DNA of 64,000 bases from Euglena gracilis (lineage: Eukaryota > Euglenida > Euglenophyceae > Euglenales): the NCBI GenBank assembly GCA_039621445.1, contig CP154957.1:43254212-43318211 (forward strand). Direction: 5' to 3'. Position 1 is the first letter of the stretch, and every line of letters begins with the position of its first letter. Under the pieces are notes generated by a model. It did not search any database. It was not told where the DNA came from and saw only the letters and a list, made by a program, of their open reading frames with translations. The translations under genes and the position numbers were made by a program. This document shows, in pieces, positions 53,010 through 62,834 of the stretch.

Positions 53010-53140
53010 AAATCCCCCCCCCCCCCGAGCTATTCCTGTCCCCGGGACCCTTTGCGGCCCAATGGCCCCCCCCTTACTGTTCCCATGGACCCAAAAGGGG
53101 GCCACGGGACGGGAAGAGTAAGGGGGGGGCCAGTACCACA
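53010..53140. repeat. Homopolymer-word block, GAGCTATTCC type
   Basis: C13-GAGCTATTCCTGTCCCC...GGGACGGGAAGAGTAAGG-G-run, with TTACTGTTCCCATGG. Same vocabulary as 32.28-33.49 kb. It truncates the retroelement remnant that follows. Confidence 0.75.
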
Positions 53141-53199
53141 TCTGGGATTAAGGGTGCTGGCAGGCCAGGGTTGTAAAATGGTGTTGAGAGGGGGGGGGA

Positions 53200-53830
53200 C
53201 TTCTGTACTCTGGCCTGTGCCGAGAAATGCTCTGAGGCTTCTGAAGAGTTCAGCCTCTCTCCTTCTCTGCTCTTCTTCTCTGGTCCAATTCTTCCTCTGG
53301 TCATCTTCTCTGCTCCAGTTTGATTACAGTGGTTGCTGAGATTGCTGGGGTCCACCCCAAAGGTTGGTTCTGTGATGGAATGTACATTTGTATGATTGAT
53401 GTGACAGATGGGCATACTTGATTTCTACCCACTGGTGGGCATTGGAATGGGCTGTTCACTGGAATGCCCACTGATGGGCCTGACTGTGGAATGCCCACTG
53501 ATGGGCTTGCTGTACAGGGGGACTCCAGACTCACTTGCTGATGGAGCTGGGGCTGAGGAGAACTCTGTTGAGATATATGATCGATCTCTCTGCCATGGGG
53601 GCTTGTAATCTCTTCCAAACCTTCTCTGTAGGTACCTCTTGCCATGTCCTCTTCCTTCTCTGTGAGCTGCTGTCTTGACTTTCTCTGTCACTATGTACAG
53701 GGCGGTCGGCAGTGAGTCGTTGTGCCACAGCAGTGGTTAGCACCGGCACCAACAGCGGCAACAACATTTTGGCCAGCAGCTCCAACTGTCCAGTGTCCAC
53801 TGCAACAGTAGGTGTACTTGAAGGGTTGGT
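53200..53830 (-). pseudogene. Gag-like retroelement remnant
   Basis: Minus-strand frames 53531-53800, 53425-53691 and 53301-53645 overlap and probably represent one frameshifted product. It starts Met-Asp-Thr-Gly with an amphipathic Leu/Val helix, then a basic Ser/Arg region, Arg-Arg-Phe-Gly-Arg-Asp-Tyr, and repeated phrases of about 13 residues reading either Ser-Val-Gly-Ile-Pro or Pro-Ile-Ser-Gly-His. The DNA repeat is ATGCCCACTGATGGGC. A short hydrophobic start, a basic middle and a repeat tail suggest a gag-type protein. No zinc knuckle is seen. Confidence 0.35.
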
Positions 53831-54242
53831 TGTGGTAGCAGCTTGGTTGACAAGGGCACTCTCCCCGTCAAGCCACGTACCGCTGCCCTGCCCCCGACCC
53901 CTTTACACTCCAGCACTGCCGTCCCCCTCAGCTCCCCGCTCCCCGCTCCCCCTCGCCCCTCTACCCTCGCGCAACATTTTGAAGGTGAGCCTAGCCCATT
54001 TTCCACTCGCCGCCCTATACCCCAGCTGTAAATTTTCGTAACCACCAGCGGACCTTCAAATCCACTAGGCTGTGCCACTGGTCGGTGGATTCGGTTCGCC
54101 CCACCACCGTTCATGAATTCCTCTCCTATCACAACAAAAAAAAAAGTCTCAAACTGGGTGCTCATTCTGGGTGCTCTTTCTGAGTGTCTATTTTTTTTCG
54201 TCTGCATAATCACCATGGCTGCAAAGGGGCGGTGGGTCGTGG

Positions 54243-54243
<1 letters not shown>

Positions 54244-54275
<32 letters not shown>
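54244..54275. repeat. (GT)n microsatellite
   Basis: About 16 uninterrupted GT units. Confidence 0.98.
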
Positions 54276-54279
<4 letters not shown>

Positions 54280-54635
54280 TGTGGGTTTTTTTTAACGAAG
54301 AATGTGCTTAGGAATGAGCACCCAGAATCAGGACTTACCCAGTTTGCGACGAAAAAAATTTCCAGACGCCTTCGCTTCCAAAGACCCAGCCGGCTAGCCG
54401 GCCAGCCGGCCAGCCGGCTAGCCGGCTAGCTGGACCAAGTGCATTTTCTTCAGCCGTCTGGACCAAGCCCACAAGCTCAGCCGTCCGTCCAGACTTTTGC
54501 TTTTTTCACCAGCCGTCCGTCCGTCCGTCCGTCCGCCTCCTATATTTCAGCAAGTTTCAGTAAGGATTCAGAGTTTTTGCCTGCGTGGATTCAGGTTCAT
54601 TTCTGAGCCTGGCGCTTTTTGGATGGTTGATATTT

Positions 54636-55301
54636 CCCCCCCCCCAGAAGCCCGCCGGGACTTCGGGCGAAAAAATAATACCCCCTGGGGGGTATTATTT
54701 GGGGGGGGTTTATCAGGATAAGGGCCCGAGGGGGGGGTATTCTTTGGGGGAGGGTATTATGTTTCCAAAATTTTCGAAATTTTTTGAAGTCCCGTAAAAC
54801 CCAAAATAGCACCCAAAACCGCCCTTTGGGGTCATTTTTTGCACTTTCTTGTGAAATTTACCATTTTTTGGAGGTCGGATGAGCCAGAAAAATCCATTTT
54901 TTTTTCATAATTTGTTGTCACAAATTGTGATTTTTACCGACATTTTCAGGTCAAAAATCCGGGCCTTCGGCCTAGAAAAGGGGGGGAGGGGTATTATTTC
55001 GGCGGCCGAAGTCTGACCTCAAGGGGGGGGGGGTATTATTTGGGGGGGGTAACGTGACCCCCCCCTATATGACACCCCCCCCCCCTAATAGTCGCCCCCC
55101 CCTTGGGGGGGCGACAATTAGGGGGGGGGTTACCCATGGACCCAAAGGAAATGTGGGGTAATTGAGTAACCCCCCCCCCTAATTGTCACCCCCCCCCTAA
55201 TAGTCGCCAGGGGGGGTCAAAACGCTCCCGGGGGGGTGCCATTTAGGTGGGGGGGGGGTCACGTTATTATTTGGGGGGGGGAGTATTATTTGGGGGGGGT
55301 T
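54636..55301. mobile_element. TATTATTT-type element, copy 2, interrupted
   Basis: Shares with 7558-7971 the unique core (CCAAAATTTTCGAAATTTTTTG, AAATAGCACCCAAAACC, GAAATTTACCATTTT, GGTCAAAAATCCGGGCC) and the TATTATTTGGGG words. The right end is GGGGTT before TA (55302-55303). The left terminal hairpin is inverted relative to copy 1. A different element is inserted at 55052-55264. Confidence 0.85.
55052..55264. mobile_element. TA-bounded element nested in a TATTATTT word
   Basis: This 213-bp element has ends ACGTGACCCCCCCC and the complement. TA lies at 55050-55051 and 55265-55266. Joining the flanks through one TA restores GGGGTATTATTTGGGG, the word seen uninterrupted elsewhere in copies 1 and 2. 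The internal words are TATATGACACC, TAATAGTCGCC and TAATTGTCACC between C-runs. This is direct evidence that these structures insert as units and duplicate TA. Confidence 0.93.
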
Positions 55302-55369
55302 TACAAATACTAAAGGCTGCTGGGTTTGCGGCCAACAATTTTTTTCACAGACTGCCTCACTTTCTCATT

Positions 55370-55560
55370 AAATACCACCTCCCCCCCTAATTGAACCCCC
55401 CCCAATTGACCAAATGCCCTGGGGAAAGTTTTTTCAACCCCCCCCTCTAATTGACTACCCCGTGGGAATTCTGTGCTACCCCCTAATTGACCAAAAGGGG
55501 GGTTCCATGGAGAGGTCCCACGGTCAATTAGGGGGGGGAGGTGGTAAGAGAGTGAACGAA
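55370..55560. repeat. Homopolymer-word block, CTAATTGAC type
   Basis: C-runs with CTAATTGAACC, AATTGACCAAA and CTAATTGACTACC, and an inverted GGTCAATTAGG-G-run near 55525-55545. Related in style to 55052-55264. Confidence 0.75.
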
Positions 55561-55589
55561 GGGGGGGGGGGGCTTCTTCTGAAACCCAA

Positions 55590-55935
55590 AATGCCCAACA
55601 CCCTAAAACACAGAACACAACCCAACAAAACCCAGAACAGTCCAAAACCCAGGACACCGCCCAAAGCCCCAGAACACACCAAAAACCCAGAACACAGGCC
55701 GAAAACCTGGATGACAACCTAGAAACCCAGAACACAGCCCAAAACCCCAAACCACAGCCCGAAAACCAAAACACAACCCAAATGGAAGCCAAAAAACCAT
55801 CACGCCCCCCAGAAAACCCAGCACAACCCAAAACCCCAGAACACAACCCAAAAAGCCAAAACACACCCAAAAAACCAAAAAATCACATCCCAAAAACCCA
55901 GAACTCAGGCAAAACTGGATGACAGCCTAGAAGCC
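55590..55935 (+). repeat. AACCCAGAACACA sentence repeat
   Basis: About 14-16 imperfect units of AAAACCCAGAACACAGCCC, period about 20-24 bp. The complementary frame reads a hydrophobic Phe/Gly/Trp/Leu repeat, which is an artefact. Confidence 0.85.
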
Positions 55936-56239
55936 CACAATACGGCTCAAACTGGCCCAAGATGTGGAAATTGGCCCCAAGATGTGGCACCAAAACTGGG
56001 CCCCAAAGCTATGGCGCCAAACTGGCCCCACGACATGGCACCAACCTGCACCGCCGGTTTTTAAAATTGCCACCCACCCCTCTCAATTCTCCCGCGGTGT
56101 TGTTGCCAGTACGTTCTTGATCTACGGGCAGAAAAAAAATTTGCGCGGCAACTACCGCGGAAAACTTTTCCTCTCGCGCCGCGACAGCCGCGGCATGAGC
56201 GCCGCGGCACACAAACTACAAGTATGGTCATGATGGCCA

Positions 56240-57075
56240 TCATGGGTCATGATGCGCATCATGGGTTTTGGGGGGGTCCCGGTCGGAAATTTTTTTTTCG
56301 CTCAAAAACACTTTTTTTGATGTTCTAAAGTGAAAAAAAGTGTTTTTGAACGGAATTTTTTTTAAAATTTGGGTTCTGATCTGCCTCCTGACCCCCCTCG
56401 CCCACCCGCCCTCAGACCCACGCAGGCGTCCCCGAATACCCAAAACTAGCCAAAATCGCACAACCACGCTCCGGGACCATCATAATTCAATCAAACCACC
56501 CCCCTGAAACTCATGATTGACCCCTGGTTTGGGTCCCAATTCCTCGTCTTGCCCGAGATATGGCCAATTTACCGTTTCGGGCCCCGAATAGGCCCCGAAT
56601 GGGCAAAACTGGCCCAAAACAGCCAAAGGCATGGGGGGTGTCGGATTTGGGATTTTTTCCTGCTCCAAAACACTTTTTTTGGTGTTCTAAAGTGAAAAAA
56701 AGTGTTTTTGGGTCCCAACCCCCCCCACTCGACCCGTTGCCCAACCGCCGTCACAGCGCCCACAGGGGTTCCCGAATTCCCAAAACTGGCCCAAAATCGC
56801 ACAACCATACCCTGGGAACCTCAAAAAACGGCCAAACCCACCCCTAAACCTCATGATTGACACCCTGCTTTGGGTCCCAACTCCTCGTCTAGGTCAAGGT
56901 ACGGCCAATTTACGGTTTCGGGCCCCGAACAGGCCCGAAATGGCCAAAACTGGCAAAACTGGCCCAAAACCACAAAAACGGCCGTATCTCGGCCTGGGCG
57001 AGGAGTGGGCCCAAACCGCGCATACCGATCGATACCGCGGCGTTTTCAAGATATTTTGAATTTTTCGATTTTTTG
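56240..57075. repeat. GTTCTAAAGTGAAAAAAAGTG repeat cluster
   Basis: Two or more copies of a roughly 330-bp unit carrying AAACACTTTTTTTGGTG, TTCTAAAGTG, CGACCCGTTGCCC and GGCCAATTTACGG, at 56300-56640 and 56660-56980. The end ACGGCCGTATCTCGG is shared with 48485-48500 and 48700-48715. Non-coding. Confidence 0.75.
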
Positions 57076-57769
57076 ACCCCAAAGTGACCCTGCAATTTCC
57101 CCGGGGAAAAAAAAATGACAGCCAACTTTCTTGCTCAGGGCACATCTCCGGACTGGCGGGGAGTTGCGGGTAGGTAACCTAAGGGCTCTGGAGAAACTAG
57201 AGATCGTCAGGGATGGGACCTGTCAAAAATAACCATGTCAAAAACTCGTCTAAAACGGACACGACGCCGTCGAAAAAATAAAAGACGTCTTTTAACCCAA
57301 CACGCCCTTTGCCGCCATTTTTTCCTCCTTGACCAGCATTGGTGTCGGCGACTGAAGGAGTTTGATGGAAGTCACGACTTTCCCCCAAAGCCTTATTCTG
57401 CAGTGCAACTTTTCCGAAGATAATTTTCTGGTCCAAGTTCCTTTTTGGGGAAAATCCATTTTTCAAACAATAATGGGGGTTCAAAACCCTTTACCCAAAA
57501 AGCAATGTGCAAAAAAGGCGAACGGACAGCCCCAACGAGTTTTTTTTCGACCCCCCAAAAAATGCCAAAACGACAGCCCCCAGAAAATGGGGTTTTTAAC
57601 CCAAAAATAAAAGACAAACCGACAACCCCCGCCAGAAAATGGGGTCTTTTGACCCAAAACAAAAGGCGAACAAAGCAATAACATGCACGAAATGGGGCTG
57701 CAGCAAATGGGTTCCATGTTTGAGAGGGGAACTGGGAATTGGTGGTGCAGCCAATGGCCCCATGTCTGG

Positions 57770-57855
57770 CCACAAAAACTAGAGGGGGTGAGTCGGGTTG
57801 CGGGGGGGGGGGAGGGGGGTTGCGGGGGGGGTTGCGGGGGGGGGGGTGTGGTGGG
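57770..57855. repeat. GGGGTTGCGGGG array
   Basis: G-runs of 7-10 separated by TTGC. The same array occurs at 59065-59110. Potential G-quadruplex. Confidence 0.8.
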
Positions 57856-58254
57856 GGAAACCGATTTTTCCAGGTCAAAATTAGGAATTGCCAAGTCACA
57901 AAATTTGGATGATGCCACCAAAAATTAGGCATTTCCACACATCAAATTAGGATTTTGGTTCCAAATTGGGCATCACCAACCCAAAATTTTGACCCGGGGG
58001 GGTCAAATTCTCGACTTCCCCACCTTTGGCGACAAAGAAAATTGACAATTTAAAGGAGGGAAACCAAGCCTTGCTTTTGGCCACTTCAGGGTGGGGGACA
58101 CTGGGCGGGTGGAAGTCAATAGACCAAGAAAAAAACAAACAGAAAGCAAAAAAAGCCAAAAATGCGCTGTTGTGATAAATTTTATCTGAGAAACTGTGTG
58201 GCAATAACGTGTGTTGAGATTTGACAAGGGGGTCGCTGAGCTCCTATCTCTTTA

Positions 58255-58830
58255 TATCAGAAACTGTGTCCCAGACACCAGTTTGGGTGTGAACCCAGTG
58301 CCTGGATGCCAATTCGGGCGTCAGCCCGAACCGGCGTCCCGGCTTCAAGCCCGAACCGGCGTCTTGGGACACAGTTTTTTGAAACCGTTTCTAGGGGGCT
58401 CCGGCTTCAAGCCCAAACCAGCGTCTAGGACGCCAGTTTGGGCAGAAATGCGAATGTGAAGCTGGAGCCCCCAGCAGGGGTTTTCTTAAGACCGGGGGGG
58501 GGGGGAGGGCGTCGGCACCCACGCGCCAAAATCCAAAGGAAAATGGCTCAACAACAAAAAGCTTTGAAAAAAGTGTTACAAAGAGAGGCAAATTACATGG
58601 ATTTTGTCAAGAATTGGGCAGTTGGTCACTTATCTCTACTACAAAAAAGAGGTGTCGGACGCCGGTTCTGTCCAAAGCCCGGCGTTCCAAACGCCGGTTC
58701 CGTCCTTTGGATGGAACCGGCGTTTGGAACGCCGGGCTTTGGACAGAACCGGCGTCCGACACCTCTTGTTTAAGCCGGCGTTTTAGAGACGCCGGGCTCA
58801 GGACAGAACCGGCGTCCCCAACCTTCGGCC
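58255..58830. repeat. GGCGTCC / GGACAGAACCGG palindromes (copy 2) with truncated hAT MITE
   Basis: Includes a 120-bp palindrome at 58648-58767 whose arms carry GGTGTCGGACGCCGG, TTCTGTCCAAAGCCC and GGCGTTCCAAACGCC. At 58475 a hAT-type MITE end CAGGGGTTTTCTTAAGACC with a G-run is present, but the other end is missing. Confidence 0.88.
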
Positions 58831-59214
58831 AAAGGACACTCCCAGGACCAATCTCCGACCACTGATCTGCAATGTCACACCACTTTGCACTTCACCAAAT
58901 TCCGGCGATCGCGAGGGTATTTCTGGCTGTGTCAATCGTCCAGGTATAAAATCACCCCGTGAAAACCGGGGGCGCCTACGGCGCCCCCGGTTTTCACGGT
59001 GTGAAAGCGGGATCAGATCACGATTCTCCTTATAGCAATGGGTCCTCCCAATCATCGCATACTTTGCGGGGGGGGGAGGTTGCGGGGGGGGGTTGCGGGG
59101 GGGGACACCCCCAGAAATGGGACGTGTCTGAAGGCCGATGTTACACAACAGGGCCGTGTTTGTAGTCCACAATGTACACCGGCCGTGAAAACCGTGTTCA
59201 AGTCCACGTAATTC

Positions 59215-59450
59215 GCGAGAAATATGGTGTTTTTGGTGATCACGTGTACTCTTTGGGGGATCTTGTGTACACCGTGGTGTACATGTTGGCGTCCACGTGT
59301 ACACCTGGTGTACACGTGATTAGTCCACGTGTACACCATGGTGTACACGTGATCAGTCCACGTGTACACCATGGTGTACACGTGTTTAGAGCACATGTAC
59401 ACCAGGTGTACAGGTGGACGTCCACATGTACACCTGGGTGAAAACGGGTC
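59215..59450. repeat. CACGTGTACACC / GGTGTACACGTG repeat
   Basis: Around nine copies of a 24-28-bp palindromic unit, GTCCACGTGTACACCATGG then TGTACACGTG, with TGATCA or TGATTAG spacers. All open frames here are low-complexity artefacts. Confidence 0.93.
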
Positions 59451-59571
59451 AAGCGCAATGATGGTTTTTCTGAAAAAAATTTTCTCCTCTCCTCCTTGTA
59501 GTTTCCTTGTTCAGCATAAGAAAACCCTTCGCGTCTTCCTTAGCCATGATGCGCCTGGGCAACCTTGCTGA

Positions 59572-59748
59572 GTGCCAGATGCCCCAGCCCCCCCCACAGT
59601 GGAGAAGTTTGTGGAGGCCTTGCACAAGGTAAAATATCCATCAGAGGAAGAGGACACCCTGCTCGGCCCAATACCCAACCCTAACGTCGCCCCGCCTATG
59701 GACAACCGCCGGGCCCGACTGTTGAAAAGAGCTTTCGATCGAGGGGTA
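59572..59748 (+). CDS. Exon-like ORF, unknown protein
   Basis: The plus-strand frame from ATG 59572 reads a Pro-rich start, then Val-Glu-Lys-Phe-Val-Glu-Ala-Leu-His-Lys-Val-Lys-Tyr and Glu-Glu-Glu-Asp-Thr-Leu-Leu, and ends Arg-Arg-Ala-Arg-Leu-Leu-Lys-Arg-Ala-Phe. The composition is convincing for protein. After GATCGAGG a GTAACT donor-like site follows, and composition worsens. The last 21 bp (GAAAAGAGCTTTCGATCGAGG) are repeated at about 60016-60036. Confidence 0.4.
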
Positions 59749-60051
59749 ACTTGGTACCCTAACGTTGCACGCAGCCCGAGATACGCTCGCGATCGTCGAA
59801 TCGGCCAGAATCTGAGTCGAAATTTGTCGCAATTTTCAGTGATTTTTGGTTTAAGATGCTTAATAAACCTTACAAAAACATTTTTCCTCTTCGAATCAAC
59901 GACCCGAGGGCCTTGGGGGGGCACCAGAGTTGTGAAATTAGGATTCCCCACTGACAGAAAATAAGAGCTCCAGGCGACGTGGCTGAATTTGGTGGTGATC
60001 ACCAGTCGTCTGACGAAAAGAGCTTTCGATCGAGGTACAGTATGCCGACAT

Positions 60052-60215
60052 TTACCCCCCTCCCAGGAAGCCCGATCGGACAACAAAGGGGAAGGGACAA
60101 TAAGAGCGTGCTAAAGGAATTTCAATGGCCCAGCTGAAAATCCCCTGTCGGCTAGTAGGGACAATGAGGGAAGGGGGACAACAAGGGGGGGGAAGATGGA
60201 GGCAAGTTTTTGAAA
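60052..60215. repeat. Homopolymer-word block, GGGACAATAAG type
   Basis: CCCCCCTCC, GGGGAAGGGACAATAAG, GGGACAATGAGG and GGGGACAACAAGG-G-run. Decayed relative of 34296-34480. Confidence 0.6.
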
Positions 60216-60579
60216 GCGATCTATTTACATTGGCTGGACATGTTAGATGTGGTGGGTAACCCCCCCGCAACCCGACCGGAGGCCCAGTTTTGGGATTTTT
60301 TGGGGGGGTGGGAGATGCCTAACTTTGGTTAAAATATAGTTGTTGTGCACATTTTTGGCTTGAATAAGGGCACACGCCCCTGAAGTGTCCCCCACCGAGA
60401 GTGGCCATTTTGGGGTCCCACTGTGCCTGGAGAGTGGCAACTTTGAGTGGGGGTGAGGGTGTTGGCGACATTAGACAAATCCAATTTTGGGCTGGTCGAG
60501 ATTTGGACAGGGATGGTGTATCTTCGGATTTGAGATTGATTTCATCTTTTTTTCTGCATTCGGCATTTCAGTCCATCAA

Positions 60580-60660
60580 TGGCATCATTTTTCAAGTCAA
60601 GCAATAAAGGAAATGCAACAAGTACAAACGCAGTCGAGTCTATTGAGCCCCAAAGTTCGG
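60580..60660 (+). CDS. Possible first coding exon (27 codons)
   Basis: ATG at 60580 after a pyrimidine-rich stretch; reads Met-Ala-Ser-Phe-Phe-Lys-Ser-Ser-Asn-Lys-Gly and a Ser/Thr/Asn/Glu-rich segment. Ends TTCG|GTATGT, a good donor. Some hAT-type zinc-finger genes begin with a similar Phe-Phe-Lys leader, and such a gene lies 2.2 kb downstream on the same strand. The connection is inference. Confidence 0.3.
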
Positions 60661-61028
60661 TATGTTGTGTGGAGATGGAGCATTTGTATCCTGAAAATAT
60701 CTCAAAAATAACAAGAGGGGACCAACTTTCGGGTGTAAAGTGGTTTTTAATCTTATTTTTAAAAGTTTTCAGTTTTCAGTTTCTGGAGGAAAAATCCCAA
60801 CCCTAAACAGGAACCTTTACATGAACTTTCCAGAGATTTCCAGGTTCATGGTTTCCCCCCACTTTTTTTCCCTTGTATAAGTTTTCTGGTTTATGGTTGG
60901 TAACCACCAAGGTTTTGCAAAGGAAAGTTTTCAAGTTCATGTTTGGTCACCCCCAGGTTTTTCCTGAAGAAATTTCCAGGTTTACGATTTTGTGGTTTGA
61001 CGTTTTTTTTGGTGATTTTTCAGGTTTA

Positions 61029-61441
61029 TCCCCCCCCCCCTAGTCGTACGACCACCCCTCATTTATGACCACCCCCCGGTCACAGGTTGCAGGTCATGGG
61101 GGTGTTATGACCCCCCCCCGTCACAGGTTGCAGGTTGCGAAAAATTTAACCCCAAAAAATAAGTCCCCCCCCCTGGCCGGTCCGAGCAAAAATCCATGAA
61201 ATGGACCCCCCAAAAATAAGGTCTCCCCTGCCGGCGCGAAGCACCGGATTTTTGAAAAATGGGACATTTTGGGGGGTGTTAAATCTGCCATTTTGGGACA
61301 GTTTTCACACACTTCTACGACCGCCCCCTCATCTATGACCACCCCCCGGTCACAGGTTGCAGGTTATGGGGGTGTTATGACCACCCCCCCCCCCCCCGGT
61401 CACAGGTTGCAGGAACCCGGTCATACGACTAGGGGGGGGGG
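61029..61441. mobile_element. TA-bounded homopolymer-word element, GGTCACAGGTTGCAGG type
   Basis: This 413-bp element has ends C-run-TAGTCGTACGACC and the complement GGTCATACGACTAG-G-run, flanked by TA at 61027-61028 and 61442-61443. The words GGTCACAGGTTGCAGG and TTATGACCACC are repeated four times. The core has AATAAGTCCCCC and AATAAGGTCTCCC. Confidence 0.82.
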
Positions 61442-61443
61442 TA

Positions 61444-62640
61444 GTTGGTCACCCCAAGGTTTTGGGTTTTCAGGTTCATAGTGTTTTTCAAGGACCCCTC
61501 TGGGAGAGGCTGGAAAATTTGGGCTGGTTGGAAAAAGGCTGCTTGCTTATCCCCCCCCCATTGTGGTCCCCCCAGCGAGAACGGGGTCAAACTGGGTACT
61601 AAAAAACCGAGGCTGGAAGATTGATTGAAAAACCACCAGTTGTGCAATTTCTTTTTTCCATACCCAGCCCTTTTAGAACCATGTTTGCCCATTTTGGCCC
61701 AAATTTAAGCATTCAGGCAGTTGCAAATAATTAAAAGGGATGGGGGTTTAGGAGCTGGAAAAAGCTGCTTGCTAGCTGGCCGGACCATCTGGGGATGGGG
61801 TGCCCTTCGGCTTTGGGGGGGGGGGGGAGGGTTGTCAACCCATTTTCTTTTTCGGTACATAGGGTTGTGCTTTTGAAAAGTGTTACATATATTTTTTTCA
61901 TACAAAAATTCCTAAAAGCACAGAAAAATTTTACTTTATCTGGGGTGTACCCCCCGCGCTCCCTGCGACCCCCCCCCTGCGACCGACACATGGAGGTTTT
62001 CCCAGATCCTAGTGGGAGCTAAAAATGGCACCTAATTTGGAATTCGCACCCACAGTAGGAATCAAAACTTTTAAAATGTGGGATAAATTCTTTATTGGAT
62101 CTATTATTGCACCCAAAAGTTCTCAAAATAGGTTAAATATGACATTCCACGTAACTGCCACGTTCTCCCCGCGACCCCCCCCCCGCGACCCTCCCCACCT
62201 CCTTTAGTTTTCAGTCTTGAAAAATATGAAAAATATGCATGTGTGTGATCCCCTTGAAACATCAGATATCTCCCCAAACCATAATCAATAAAAAAAGCAG
62301 TCCAAGTTCAACAAAGGCAAAAAAATGAGCCACTGCGGGCAAATTTCGGCAATTTTTCGCCCTTTTGTGTCTTTTATTGGTTTTTTTTACCCACTTTGGT
62401 TTATGTTTGTCCATTTGCCTTTGTGTCCCCTTCGTTTTTGGATATTACAGCTGGGGCCCAGAGATATTGAAACTTTCGGACAAATACCATTACCCCCCCC
62501 CCCCTAAATGACCCACCTCTTGTCATAGCCAGGACCTCGGCGGGCCATTTAGGGGGGGGGTTGAAGGGCCCGGTAGCTAAACGGGTAAGTAGGGTGTTCG
62601 GCCGGGCACACCTTCTGCAGACCTCCATTTAGTATGTATC
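61444..62640. other. Anonymous sequence with decayed modules
   Basis: CTGGCTGG-family piece at 61490-61560. GCGACC C-run words at 61950-61985 and 62170-62200. A CTAAATGACC...GGCCATTTAGG-G-run inverted pair at 62493-62560. No gene supported. Confidence 0.4.
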
Positions 62641-62745
62641 ACCAAAATTTTTTTTACGTATCGCATATATCACAGCCTAAAAATTAATGTATCACATATG
62701 TATCACCAAAATTTTTTTAATGTATCACATATCACCATTTTTTTT
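62640..62745. repeat. GTATCACCAAAATTTTTTTAATG repeat (left block)
   Basis: Three units of about 30-35 bp, GTATCACCAAAATTTTTTT plus AATGTATCACATAT. The same repeat follows the zinc-finger gene at 63895-64000 in the same orientation, so the gene lies between direct arrays. Confidence 0.9.
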
Positions 62746-62834
62746 AAAGAAATTTTTACATTTTTACATCAAAATGCTTTTTTTAGCTTCCTGTTCCACT
62801 TTTTATCCTTGTTTCTTTGCCTCTCTGCAGACAA

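Noticed and set aside
55310-55893. Hydrophobic Phe/Gly/Trp-rich minus-strand frames resembling a membrane protein
   Set aside because: They are the complement of the AACCCAGAACACA sentence repeat; residue pattern follows the DNA period.
59052-59458. Tyr/Thr/His/Val repeat protein
   Set aside because: Translation of CACGTGTACACC palindromes in every frame and both strands.
62566-62620. tRNA-like segment (GGTAGCTAAACGGGTAAG...TTCGGCC)
   Set aside because: The D-arm-like part is imperfect, and no T-arm or closing acceptor stem can be drawn.
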